Assembly (NCBI RefSeq): GCF_022682495.2
Contig: NC_071392.1
Span: forward strand, 82,538,797 to 82,602,796
DNA: 64,000 nt
Reading direction: 5' to 3'
DNA from: Desmodus rotundus
Taxonomy: Eukaryota > Chordata > Mammalia > Chiroptera > Phyllostomidae
Part shown: in pieces, positions 37,799-48,701 of the stretch
Layout: each line of letters starts with the position of its first letter
Position numbering within the stretch: the stretch's first letter is position 1
Notes under the pieces: generated by a model
The model's input: the letters and a program-made list of their open reading frames with translations, nothing else
Told to the model about the DNA's origin: nothing
Database searches by the model: none
Position numbers and translations under genes: made by a program

Positions 37799-38855
37799 AA
37801 GTTTCTTTTTTAAAATGAAGTTGAATATTTTATTACCATATTGTTTTCTTACTTTCCTGCAAGGCTGTTGCTTCACTACATAAAAATAGCACCAGCAAAC
37901 CCAGTATATTGCAAAATCAAGACTGTTCATCATCTGACACCATACAAGTAACAAAAACTTTTCTCCACTGCTAATTATTTACAATGGAAAGACCATTAAG
38001 TATCCTGACCCAGCCCCAGAGATAGATGTAAGCAAGTTACAGTATTACATAAGGTTTGAGGTAACAGTATTTTTTTTAATTATGTAAATTTTGTTACTAT
38101 TTTTTACCAAGATAATGTCGGGAATTGTGAATATTGTAACTGTAGCCTAGCTTAAAAATCATAGGGTGTTGTGTAAACGGTGCATACTGTGTTTATCTGC
38201 AATCATTAGAAAGGGGTATTTTCCCCCAAAAGCATTGTTGCGAGTCGTTTCTTTTTTCATTGGTCTTGCTAATAGTTGCTATTTCAAATCTTCTGTTCAC
38301 CGCGATTTTAAGATAACTATGCTAGATTGTTGTTTCACACTAATTTATTTGGGGGGTGGTTCCGTTTGCACTCCTCAGTAGATTCTATGCATTTCTCATA
38401 TGCTTCTTCACTCATTAGTCCATCCAGTTATGAAGGGTCACTCAGTGTCATCTTGGTCACCCAGCGCTCTTCGTAACAAGATTTGTTGACAGGTCCTGGA
38501 TTTTCTGCCAGCACCTCATCAGTTTCAGTTACTTCTCCTGAAACAAGAAAATACAGTTCACTAGCAGCTTTCACACTTTCCAAAGTACCAAACTCATCTT
38601 GTTTGTTCAGTTTTGTCCCAACTTTATACAGACTGCAGTAAACAACATCTCCCGTAGCTTCCTGCCAAATTGCTGAGTGCGCTGTTCTAGTACCATTTTC
38701 TGTTCTCATCCATGCATGTTTCTCTGAATTTCTGCACCGAGAGCAGAGTGGGGTTGGTAGACGGTATGTGGAGGGCGCCCACCCTTGGGCTGTAGGGATG
38801 CGGTAGGCAGGGCACGTAAGCTACAGCCCACTTCTGCATGTCTTGTGGTGCCATC
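37799..38855 (-). pseudogene. GCSH: GCSH processed pseudogene (glycine cleavage H protein)
   Basis: The minus strand reads as a reverse-transcribed GCSH mRNA without introns. Recognisable protein pieces are [34 protein letters not shown] (with the lipoyl-bearing Lys context ESVKAASEL) and [19 protein letters not shown], followed by a premature TAA where the parent has a Glu codon, then a decayed LMSEEAYEK. The 5' part, equivalent to the mature N-terminus, is frame-disrupted near 38709-38760. A long 3' UTR follows to an AATAAA at 37834-37829 and a short A-rich tail at 37815-37800. It lies inside an antisense L1: L1 sequence stops near 37798 and resumes near 38856, with imperfect flanking repeats (about 37788-37798 and 38856-38866). 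The parent acts in mitochondrial glycine breakdown; this copy cannot encode a full protein. Confidence 0.9.
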
Positions 38856-41695
38856 AGTACTGTGCTGTTTTTATTACGATTGCCTTGTAGTATAGTTAGA
38901 TGTCAGGTATCGTGATGCCGCAAACTTTGTTCCTCTTTATCATGGTGGTTTTGGCTATTTGGGATCTCCCCCCGCCCCCAGCCCTCTTATAAATTTTAGG
39001 ATTATTTGTTTTAGTTCTGTGAAAAATGCCATTGCATTGGGGATAGGGATTGCATTGGATATATAGATTACTTTGGTTCATATGGACATTTTAATGATGG
39101 TAATTGTTCCTATCCATGATTATGGTATATCCTTCCATTTCTTTTTATCTTCAGTGTCTTAACAATTTTCTGACTACAGGTCTTTTATCTCCTTGATTAA
39201 ATTTATTCCTAGGTATTTTTATGCCATGTAAATAGGGCTGTTTTCTTAATTTCTCTGATAGTTCATTAATGGTGTATAGTAATACAACTGATTTCTGGAT
39301 ATTAATTTTGTATTCTACTTTACTGAATTCATTTATTCTGATAGTTTTTGGTGGAATCTTTAGGGTTCTCTGTATCATGTCATCAGCAAATAAGTACAAC
39401 TTCTTCCTTTCCGACTTGGATGCCTTTTCTTTTTTCTTGTCTGACTTCTGTGGCTAAAACTTTCAATACTGTGCTGAATAAAAGTGGTAAAAGTGCACAT
39501 CTTTGTCTTGCTTCTCATCTTAAAACCCTTTTAGCTTTTCGCCATTGACTCTGATGTTAGCTGTGGGTTTGTCATATATGGCCTTTATTATGTTGAGGTA
39601 TGTGCCATCAATTTCCATTTTGCTGAGAATTTTTAATCGTCAATGGATACTGGATTTTGTCAAATGCTTTTTCTACCTCTTTTGATATGATCATACGATT
39701 TTTTTTATCCTTACTCTTTATTTATGGGGTTTATCACTTTAATTGATTTGCAGATTGAACCAGCCTTACATCCCAGGAATAAATCCCATTTGATCATGAT
39801 CTTTTTAATGTGTCGCTGAATTTGTTTGCTAGTATTTTGTTGAGGATTTTTGCATCTATGTTCACCAAGGATATTGGCCCATAATTTTCTTTTTTTGTAG
39901 TGTCTTTGTATGGCTTCATTATCTAAATGCTGACCTTATAAAATGAGTTTGGGAGCATTCCCTCCTTCAGTTTTTTAGAATAACTTGAGAAGAAAGATAA
40001 GTATTAATTCTTCTTTGAATATTTGCTAAAATTCACCTGTGAAGCCATCTGGTCGAGGGCTTTTGTTTGTTGGAAATTTTTTGATTACTGATTTGATTTC
40101 ATCAATAGTTATCATTTTGTTCAGATTTTCTGGCTCTTCCTAATTCACCTGGAAAGCTTGTATGTTTCTAGGAATTTATTTCTTTCAGGTTGTCCAATTT
40201 CCTGGCCTACAATTTGTTCATAGTATTTTCTTATCTTTTGTATTCCAATGATGTGAGTTGTCAGTTCTTTCACTTCTAGTTTTATTTGGGCTCTCTTTTT
40301 TCCTTGATAAATCTGGCTAAAGGTTTATCAATTTGTTTCATTGATTTTTTTCTGTTGTCTTTTTAGACCCAATTTCATTTATTTCTGATCTGGTCTTTAT
40401 TATTTCCTTTCTTCTACCCACTTTGGACTTGGTTGTTGTTTTTCTAGTTCCTTTAGGTATATACTTAGATTGTTTTTGAGATTTTTCTTGTTTCTTCTTG
40501 TAGGCCTGTATTCCTATGAATTTTTCTCTTAGAACTGCTTTAGCTGTTTCCCCCAGATTTGGGGTCATTGTGTTTTCATTGTCCTCCAGGTATCTTTTCA
40601 TTTCTTGTTTAATCTTGTTGTTAACCGATTCATTATGTAGTAGCATGGTGATTAGCCTCCAGGTGTTTTGTTTTGTTCAGTTTCTTTCTTGTAATTGATT
40701 TCTACTTTCATACTGTTGTGATTGGAGAAGATGATTTCAGTCTTCTTAAATTTATTGAGAACTTGTTTTGTGGCCTAATATGTGGTCTTTTCTGGAAAAT
40801 GTTCCATATGCAACTGAAAAGAATATATATTCTGCTTTTGCATGAAATGTCTTAAAATATTAAGCCCAGTTGGTCTAACGTGTGTGAGGCCACTCTTCGT
40901 GGGTTTTCTGTCTGAATGATCTGTTCACTGGCATCAGTGTCACTACCTCCCCCTTGATGTCAGTGTGTGTTTTGTAGATGTAGTTGCTCCTGCATTGGGT
41001 GCATAGATGTTCGTGAAAGCAATAGTAGCCTCTCGTTGGATGATCCCTTTATCATGAAATGTTTGGTCTTTTGTTACAGCCCTTGTTTTCAAGTCCATGT
41101 TGTCTGTTACAACCCCAGCTTTTTTTAAATCTCCATTTGCATGAAATGTCTTCCCCATCCCTTGACTGTCAGCGTGAGTGTTTCCTTCAGTCTGAAGTGG
41201 GTCTCGTAGGCAGCGTATGTGTGGGTCTTGTTTTCTTTTCCCTTCAGCCGCCCTACGTCTTTTAATTGGGGCATTTAGTCCATTTACATTTAATGTAATT
41301 GTTCTTTGGTTGTTTTTGTAGTCTTTTTTCTATTCCCTTTTCACTCTTGTAGGTTGATGATTTTCTGTAGTGTTGTTTGGATCCTTTTTATTCCTTGTAT
41401 CTCTCGTGGAGTTTTGATTTGTAGCTACCATGTGCTTCATGTACACCAACCTGTACTTGTAGCAGTCTGTTTTATGTTAATAGTCACTTAAGTTGAAACA
41501 TCCTAAAACCACTACAGTTTTTACTCATTCGCCTCTTGTTTTTGTAATAAATTTTTACTTTTCAGTGTGTATTTATATGTATCCCTTAATTTATTGTTTT
41601 AATTACATGTGGTCTTCCTTTTTTGTCTTTTAACATTTGTACTAGCTTTATAGTTGGTTGATCCAATAATTTTACTGTTTGCCTTTTGCAATGAA

Positions 41696-41888
41696 AAGTA
41701 CGTTTGGAGCCCAGAGTTGACGTGGCATTTTGGGACTGGCTGGCTGGTTACAATGTATTTCTGGACAAGCAGAGGATTTCCAGGGACATGCAGGTTACCT
41801 TTCAATTTGCTAATGTGGCACCCCAGGCAGGAGGGACTGTATCTTGGGCCTAGAAATTTATTTCAACAGCCCCCTCCCTCCCTTTTGG
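41696..41888 (-). mobile_element. LTR fragment with adjacent polypurine tract
   Basis: On the minus strand a polypurine run (41888-41869, aaaagggagggagggggc) is followed directly by tgttgaaataaatttct, the same start as the LTR-like piece at 47421. This is the expected order at a 3' LTR. The LTR homology ends near 41696 where L1 sequence begins. Confidence 0.6.
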
Positions 41889-42810
41889 CCACCCTCTTGA
41901 CCATTCAAGAGGTTTGATTTAAAATATATTTTAGCGTGACCCTCAATTATTACTGCCTCATCAGGTCTCAGTGTGGTATTCAGAAGAGACAATGTCAGGC
42001 TTGTTGTATTCTTGGAGATGGTTATGTTCTTCAGTTCTCTTTTGTCCTTCCAGCTGGACAGAGGTCTGTTGGCTGGTCAGTGGCTGCCCACACTACTTCA
42101 AACTTTTGAGAAAACATAGTGTATTACATAGAAAATAGTTATTACTATCCATGGCTTGGAGAGTGCCCCTGCACCAGGGTTCCCAGACAAACTAGAATCA
42201 GGTCCAGAAATGATCCCAAAGAGGAAGATAATTCTTTAAGCCAGTTGTCCTCTTTGTATTCTGTGTAACTGTGTGTCTACTTCTGCAGAAGAATTTGTTC
42301 CATAAACTTGTTCCAGAGAAACTGAGGCGTTGGAAAGCAGAAAAGTGTGTTGGTGGTTGAATTACCCTCTTTTGTCATGGCCTGAGGTATGACAACGATG
42401 GCATTATCTTGTCAGGCCAGGGGAAGGCAGGAGATTGACAGACGAATCAAATATCTGTGTGGTATAAAAATTAAAGGATGATCAGAGAGGGAATGGAGAT
42501 ATCTTTCCTGACCCTGTGTCTTGGGAGGAAGCAGCCTACCTTGATGCTGGGTACTTCTCTTCCCAGTCAGTTGAGGTCTCTATATTTTTTACATAGTACC
42601 AGAAGTCAGGTGGAGCCTTCTTCAACTATGAAATACCCAAGGTTTGACACCTTGAAATTTAAGAGTAGTGTTGGTGATCAAGAATACTTGGTGGGTCTCT
42701 TCCATGAATCTCACTTTTGCAAAAGATCAGAGTAAAACAATTAACTGTGTAAATAACAAAAGACTAATGGAATTGACAAGGAAATGTTATTTCTGACATA
42801 TAACATTTTA

Positions 42811-44641
42811 TTGATTATGCTATTTCAGTTGTCCCATTTTACCCCCTTTATTCCCCTCCACCCCCCCCCCCTTTAGTTCATGTCCATGGGTCGTACATAT
42901 AAGTTCTTTGGCTTCTACATTTCCTATACTGTTCTTAATCTCCCCCTGTCTATTTTCTACCTACCATTTATGCTACTTATTCTCTGTACCTTTCCCCCCT
43001 CTCTCCCTCTCCCTTTCCCTCACTGATAACCCTCCATGTGATCTCCATTTCTGTGATTCTGTTCCATTCCTGTTCTGGTTTCCTTAGTTTTTGTTTGTTA
43101 AGTTCGGTTGTTAATAGCTGTGAGTTTGTTGTCATTTTACTGTTCATATCTTTGATCTTCTTTTTCTTAGATAAGTCTCTTTAACATCTCATATAATAAG
43201 GGCTTGGTGATGATGAACTCCTTTAACTTGACCTTATCTGGGAAGCACTTTATCTGCCCTTCTATTCTAAAAGATAGCTTTTCTGGATACAGTAATCTTA
43301 GATATAGGTCCTTGCCTTTCATGACTTGGAATACTTTCCAGCCTCTTCTTGCCTGTAAGGTTTCTTTGGAGAAATCACCTGCTAGTCTTTTTGGAACTCC
43401 TTTGTAGGTAACTGTCCTTTTCTCTCGCTACTTTTAAGATTTTGTCCTCTGTCATCTTGGGTAACGTAATTATGATGTGCCTTGGTGTGTTCCTCTTTGG
43501 GACTCTGAGCATCCTGGAGTTCCTGGAAGTCTATTTCCCTTGCCAGATTGGGGAAGTTCTTCATTATTTGTTCAAATAACTTTTCAATTTCTTCCCCTTC
43601 TCCTTCTGGCACCCCTATGATTCAGATGTTGGAACGTTCCAAGGTGTCCTGGAGGTTCCTAAGCCTCTCCTCATTTTTTTTTTTTTAGTTCTTGTTTCTT
43701 CATTCTGTTCTGGTTGAATGTTTCTTTCTTCCTTCTGCTCCAAACCCTTGATTTGAGTTTTGGTTTACTTCCCATCACTGTTGGTTCCCTGTAGATTTTT
43801 CTTTATTTCACATAATGTGACCTTCATTGCTGCCTGGGTCCTTTATGCCGTTGAAGTACCCAGAAAGTTCCTGGAGCATCCTGATAACCAGTGATTTGAA
43901 CTCTGCATCTGATAGGTTGGCTCTCTGTTCGTCGCTTGCTTGTATTTTGTCTGGAGCTTTGATCTGTTCTTTCATTTTGGGCCTTTTTTTGTCTTGGCGC
44001 ACCTGTTATGTAGTAAGGGGCAGAGCCTTAGGTGTTTGCCAGGGCCGGGCAACCCCCGTGGCTGCATTGTGCTGTATGTGGGGGAAGGGTCCGAGAGGGA
44101 GCAATGCTGCTTGCTCCACTCTGCTGGTTTTCAGTCACTTCCCCTGCTACCCACAAGCAAATTGGGCCCTTCTGGTGCTGATGGCCGGGTCGGTGGGTTT
44201 GTGTACATTCTAGGCCCCTGTGGGTCTCTCCAATGAGCTCTCCTGTGAGGCTGGGAGCTTCTCCTGCTGCTGCCTCAACCTCCACAGATGTTTTCAGTCA
44301 GGTTTGAGGCTTTATTTCCCCGAGCTGGAGCCCTGGGTTTCGAGGCCTGTCTCGATCCCCAGTTGTTCCTCCCAGTTTATCAGCACGTGGATGTGGGACC
44401 ACCCACTCCGCCCGCTGCCATCTTGCCTGCCCCCGTCCTCCAGCCACCACAGCGAGTCCCCTCTGCCCAGCTGCCCGTCTCCACCCTTCCTACCACTCTG
44501 GGTGAGTGTTTCTTCTGTAAATCCTTGGTTGTCAGACTTCCATACAGTTCAGTTTTCTGTCAGTTCTGGTGGTTATTTTGTTTTTAAATTTGTTGTCCTC
44601 CTTTAGGTTGTGGGAGGAGGCACAGTGTTAAGTCAGAAATC
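42811..44641 (-). mobile_element. Half-LINE: L1 ORF1 plus 3' UTR, no ORF2 (copy B)
   Basis: Same architecture as copy A. The minus strand carries the ORF1 start (MRQDKKRPKMKEQIKAPDKI at 44002, then a frameshift), later ORF1 pieces (IEKLFEQIMKNFPNLAREID at 43612-43382), and the same 3' UTR. It is flanked by identical 15-bp repeats acatataacatttta at 42796-42810 and 44642-44656, so this is a genuine retrotransposition unit of about 1.83 kb. The 5' end is about 40 bases shorter than copy A. Confidence 0.9.
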
Positions 44642-44851
44642 ACATATAACATTTTAAGATAACTGGAATTATGACTGATAGCATTATACTAGAATATACC
44701 AGGTTTTTAGGAATGTTACACAGTGTCTGGAACCACTTAACATGTACCCAAATATAACCTAAAAAAGGTTAAACATTACTTCTTTCTTGACTGTGCTTCC
44801 TATATAATTTAACATATCAAATAAGCTTACTCAGTTTAACAGTTCTGTTTA

Positions 44852-45184
44852 CAGTTGACCCTTGAACAACATAGGTTTGAACTGCGTGAGTCCACTTATA
44901 CAGATATTTTTCAATAAGTACTATAAATGTGTTTTCCTTATGATTTTAACAGTTTTTCTCTAGCTTCTTCTTATGAGAATACAGTGTGTAGTACATATAC
45001 CACAAAAGGCATGTTAAGTCAGCTGCTACTGGTAAGGAAGGCTTCTGCTCACCAGAAGGGTAGGCTCGTAGTGGGTGTTTTGGGGGAGTCGAAGTTATAT
45101 GTGGATTTTCAGCTGCGTGCTAGAGGGGAAGAAAGGGGTCAGCACACCTAAAGCCCCCGTGCTGTTCAAGATAGTTCAAGGTCA
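44852..45184 (+). mobile_element. MER2 (Tigger-type) DNA transposon
   Basis: Starts cagttgacccttgaacaaca followed by tttgaactgcgtgagtccac and includes tgttttgggggagtcgaagt and tatatgtggattttcagctg. The right end near gtgctgttcaagatagttca is rearranged. TA-type insertion expected. Confidence 0.8.
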
Positions 45185-45639
45185 AAAAGATTCTAGCATT
45201 TTATTTAGGGGAATTTTGTCAGAAATACCTGTTTATCCAATGTGACTTTGAAGTAAATACATGAAGTAAATACAGTAAGTTACATAGTTGTTATAAAAAG
45301 CCTTTTAGTTCCTGTAATATTGAGAAGGTGGGGTTTGGAGACCTGATAAAGACCACATGAAGCATACTGAACTAATTTTGGTGAGATTCTTTACTTTCCA
45401 GGCAGATTACTTAAAAGGTAGGGGAAACCTTTATTTGTAATTTCTTAAGATTAGACCAATAATCTAAGAAAATTTTAATTTGCATGAGTATACTTTTCAT
45501 ATTAAAACATTTTTTAAAAAACTTATAATCCATTCTAATCTTACTCAGCTTGACCACACAGAAAATCCCTTTTCCACAAATGTCCTACAACTTCTTTTAA
45601 TATCCATTCAGGTTTTATGTTTTCTTTCTTGACCAGGCA

Positions 45640-47129
45640 CTGCTAATTTTTACCCAGATCCCATTTGCAGGCTCCATAGTGAGTAGGGTTTAAAGTAGAA
45701 GGTGTAGCTCTGATATCAACCAGAATTTGGCAAGGTTTGCCTTTCAATCTCGCCTTGGCTGTTTAAGGGAGTCGCATCAACCTTGGGAAGAGCCCGCATA
45801 CGGGAGCTGGGGGCTCTCCTGTATGGGGCCCGATACAGGAGAATTGAAGGATTTGACAAAACCTTCAAGGACGTTCTTTTCTCCAGTGTCCCGATGATGG
45901 CTTTGGGGCTTTTGCAAGGCCACTAAACTTGGTGGAATTTTGTTTATGGTCTTGTGTGGTCTCTTCAGAGTGGAAAGATTTGGATAGAGTATGAGTAGAC
46001 TATGAGTACTCAGGTAGAGTAGGACAGAGGGAATTAGAGAATTCACATCAGTCTAGTTTTAAGTACTTGTGTCCTTTTCATTTGGGCTTTTGCAATGAGT
46101 CTTTCAATGAGGCTATTTTGGAATGTTGAAGCTTTGGGGGTTGGGGGGGAGTTGTCTGCATTCCAGTTATGATAGGCATTCCGTTCTGGTTGTTGATTTG
46201 GGAGCCCTTAGTTTCACATGTGCTTCTTAAGTACATAATCGTATCTAACTGGAACGTTCTCCATAGTGGCCATTTGTAATTTTAGGTTGTTTTTAATAAG
46301 AGTTTGCCATTTTTCTAGGTGTCTACTGCCTCTAGGACCACAATTCTGAGACATAAAATAAGCAGCTAAGCCAGAAAGTGGCACACTCAGTTCTGTAAAA
46401 CTTGAGGATCCCATTTCTTTAGCTAAGCCTTGTGGGACGTGCTCCTGGATTGGGGATTGCATAGTGTTTTTGCAGCACACTTCATTGGCACGGAGCGTTT
46501 CTTGAGGTTGACAGGTGAACTAACTTCAATCTAATCAATCCCATGACCAGTTCACCCTACTGTGGAACTTGGAGATTTGGATGGTGATCGCTCTGACATC
46601 TTACAGATGGTGATCGCTCTGACATCTTACAGGTGTTTGACGTGTGCCCACCAGTTTTTCAGCTTTGGCTTCTGAGATTTCCTATTAGCAATAGATCCCT
46701 TGTTTCATTCCTGAGATTTCTTTATAGTTCTAAACGCCCTGAGGGGTTTTAATTATCTGGTTTATGGCTACTTAACCAAAGGCAAAACAGAATCTAATTT
46801 CTTAATTTATTTCCCCAAACCTCCCCGAGGTTTGGTTTATGCTATGGACTTACCTCAAGGCTTTGAGTTCCCTAACAGCTACCACTTACTGAGGACTCAC
46901 CACCAGTGTAACTGTCCTGGAACCACAGTATTTTTTTTTTTTAAATGAAGTGTTTAGATTGGAGAGCTACACGCCAGGGGGTGGAGCTCAAACCCAAGAG
47001 TGACTTACCCACAGCCCTTGGTTTTGACGGGAGGAGGAACAGTGAACTCAAAGGGTTCAGCGGGCTCCTCACCTGTGTGTCTCGTCCCCCAGGCCATTAG
47101 CAGTCAACTTCCATCCTTGTCACCAAAAC
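45640..47129 (-). mobile_element. Possible internal part of the LTR retroelement
   Basis: Sequence downstream of the 47.1-47.4 kb LTR in element orientation. The minus strand has an 88-codon open piece at 46480-46214 (QNCGPRGSRHLEKWQTLIKN) that could be decayed gag, but I cannot place it. It contains a 26-bp tandem duplication. The assignment rests mainly on position. Confidence 0.35.
46581..46632 (+). repeat. 26-bp perfect tandem duplication
   Basis: The unit atggtgatcgctctgacatc ttacag occurs twice head to tail (46581-46606, 46607-46632) without a mismatch, so it is recent. Confidence 0.97.
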
Positions 47130-47421
47130 TGTTTAAAATGATTAAAGAAGACAATTGAAGTGATTCAGACAAACTTTATTTAACACTTGCTGAAGCAGAC
47201 AGTCTACAGTCCTAAGGGTCCTCTGGACCGAAGCATGGGGCAGAAGGCAGGAAGCTTTTACAGGATAGTAAGGAACAAGAAAGTAAACGTGGAGCCCAGT
47301 GTTGGCTGGGTATTTGGGTGGCTAGTTACACTATGTGGTCACCCAGAGCAGTTTTGGTTTGCTGATGTGGCGCCCCAGGCAGGGGCAGCCTTCGTCTTGG
47401 GCCAAGAAATTTATTTCAACA
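47130..47421 (-). mobile_element. LTR of the same retroelement family
   Basis: Shares ggcccaaga..., gcctggggcgccacat and ctgggctcc blocks with 41696-41868 in the same order. It then continues through ttcctgccttctgccccatg to a tAAATAAAg signal at 47180-47173, as expected of an LTR. The family was not identified. Confidence 0.55.
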
Positions 47422-47901
47422 AAATTCAACCCAGGCCAGCTAAGAATGTTTTTTTACATTTTTAAAGGCTTGTGGAGGGGAAAAGGCCACAGATCATACA
47501 TAGTTTTAAAGTATTTACCGCCTGGGCCTTTAGAGAAAAGGCTTCCTCGCCTAAAGCCACTTGTACCAGAGGTTCGAATAGGAATGGTTTGCACCCTTAC
47601 TGAAGCAGGGGTACGAACTCACACAGTTCTCTAGTGCGGGACACTTTGGTGTGTTCGTAGCAAGTCATTTTCCAATGCTGAATGGGAGTGAGGGGAGTAG
47701 GTCAGCCAAGCCTTGGGGTCCCCAAGGTAAGTCTGAACAGGACTGAAAGACTCAATGTAAATGTAAAAACCTTAGGTGTTTCCCTTTCACAGTGTGCCTA
47801 GCCTAGTAGAGTGAGGCGTGCATAAGTATGAGATTGTGCAGCTCAGTCAGTGAAGAGCAGACAAACATCATGTGATGTAGTAAGCATGCTGCACTTCTTT
47901 T

Positions 47902-48024
47902 AAAGTTGATTTTAGAAAGAGAAACATCAATTTGTTGTTCCACTTATGTATGCATCCATGGGTTGTTTCTTGTACGTGCCCTGAACCAGGATCAAACCCA
48001 CAGCCTTGGTGCCCAACCAGGGCC
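47902..48024 (-). mobile_element. Bat tRNA-derived SINE, shortened
   Basis: Shares the body (caatttgttgttccactta) and head (caaccagggc) with the other copies but has lost part of the middle. Diverged flanking repeats start aagcatgctgca (47882) and aagcttgctgca (48025). Confidence 0.85.
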
Positions 48025-48197
48025 AAGCTTGCTGCATTCTTTTTGTTATCACATCATGGGAATCAAAGATTCCCCTGTGAATCAATGAAATTAGAGTAGA
48101 AACAGTGAATGGGGAAAATTAGTTCTTTCCCAGCTTCTTGGTAATTATATACAAGATTCATACTAATTTTAGCATATTGTTTCATGAATAAGCAATT

Positions 48198-48689
48198 TTT
48201 ATTAACTATGGAGGCCTTAATTTTAATAAATATGCTAATTTATATTGTAAATGTGATGGCTATTTTGAAAACCTTAATGACGCCACCTCAAGATCTTGTC
48301 TTAGCTACAAAACCTCAGTCTAACTTTTGCTGTAGACCTTATGGGAGAATATCAACTATATTCACATGTTATGTCTGAAAATTACCTACTGAAGGTTAAG
48401 AGACATGATATATCAAGGAAGAAAAGCCACCTTCCCCAGCCATCTCCCACAGACATACCTTTCCAATCTTAAAGTATGTTCCATAAAGTTCTGTGTATAT
48501 TGGCTCTCAGAGAAGAGATCAATATGCCATTAACCCACCTTATTCTTGTGTGCCTTATTTTTTAAAAAATAATCAGTTTCTTAGTTGCCAAGTAGCATAC
48601 AGAAATAAAACCAGGTTTTTAAGAATGTACCACAGCTCTTGGTGAAGATAAAATGCGTTTTTCTTTGGTAGGCATAGGTTTGCAGGTCT
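48198..48689 (-). other. SVOPL: SVOPL 3' UTR (probable)
   Basis: Sequence following the putative TGA at 48690-48692 on the minus strand. The first canonical poly(A) signal seen is AATAAA at 48203-48198 (TTTATT on the plus strand), about 490 bases after the stop; a variant AATAAG lies near 48545. No coding potential seen. Confidence 0.5.
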
Positions 48690-48701
48690 TCATTTCATTT
48701 G
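48690..48701 (-). CDS. SVOPL: SVOPL final coding piece: Gln-Met-Lys-stop
   Basis: A strong acceptor (cttcttttttccag, reading from 48715 down to 48702) is followed at once by caa atg aaa tga, giving Q-M-K-stop. Human SVOPL ends GRALQQIK as I remember it, so this twelve-base coding remainder fits in frame with one Ile-to-Met change. The short length makes the match less certain than the other exons; support is from acceptor strength, phase 0 and the correct tail length. Confidence 0.72.
   Translation of the reverse strand, partial: QMK

Larger units (their letters stand above)
36270..41690 (-). mobile_element. Long antisense L1 with two nested insertions
   Basis: The minus strand holds most of an L1. 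ORF2 pieces run from near 41310 (endonuclease; IIQREATIAFTNIYAPNAGA at 41158-40943) through 40646-40338 (AVLREKFIGIQAYKKKQEKS) and the reverse transcriptase motif LFADDMI near 39390 to the ORF2 C-terminus at 36941-36693 ([18 protein letters not shown]). The 3' UTR ends near 36270 and some 5' sequence extends to about 41690. Many stops and frameshifts; inactive. It is interrupted by the 127-bp element at 37172 and the GCSH retrocopy at 37799. Confidence 0.92.

Noticed and set aside
38428..38709. 94-codon ORF as a functional gene
   Set aside because: Part of the GCSH retrocopy; lacks introns and is truncated by a premature stop with upstream frame damage.
40338..40646. 102-codon minus-strand ORF as a host gene
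   Set aside because: It is L1 ORF2 sequence within the antisense L1, not a separate gene.
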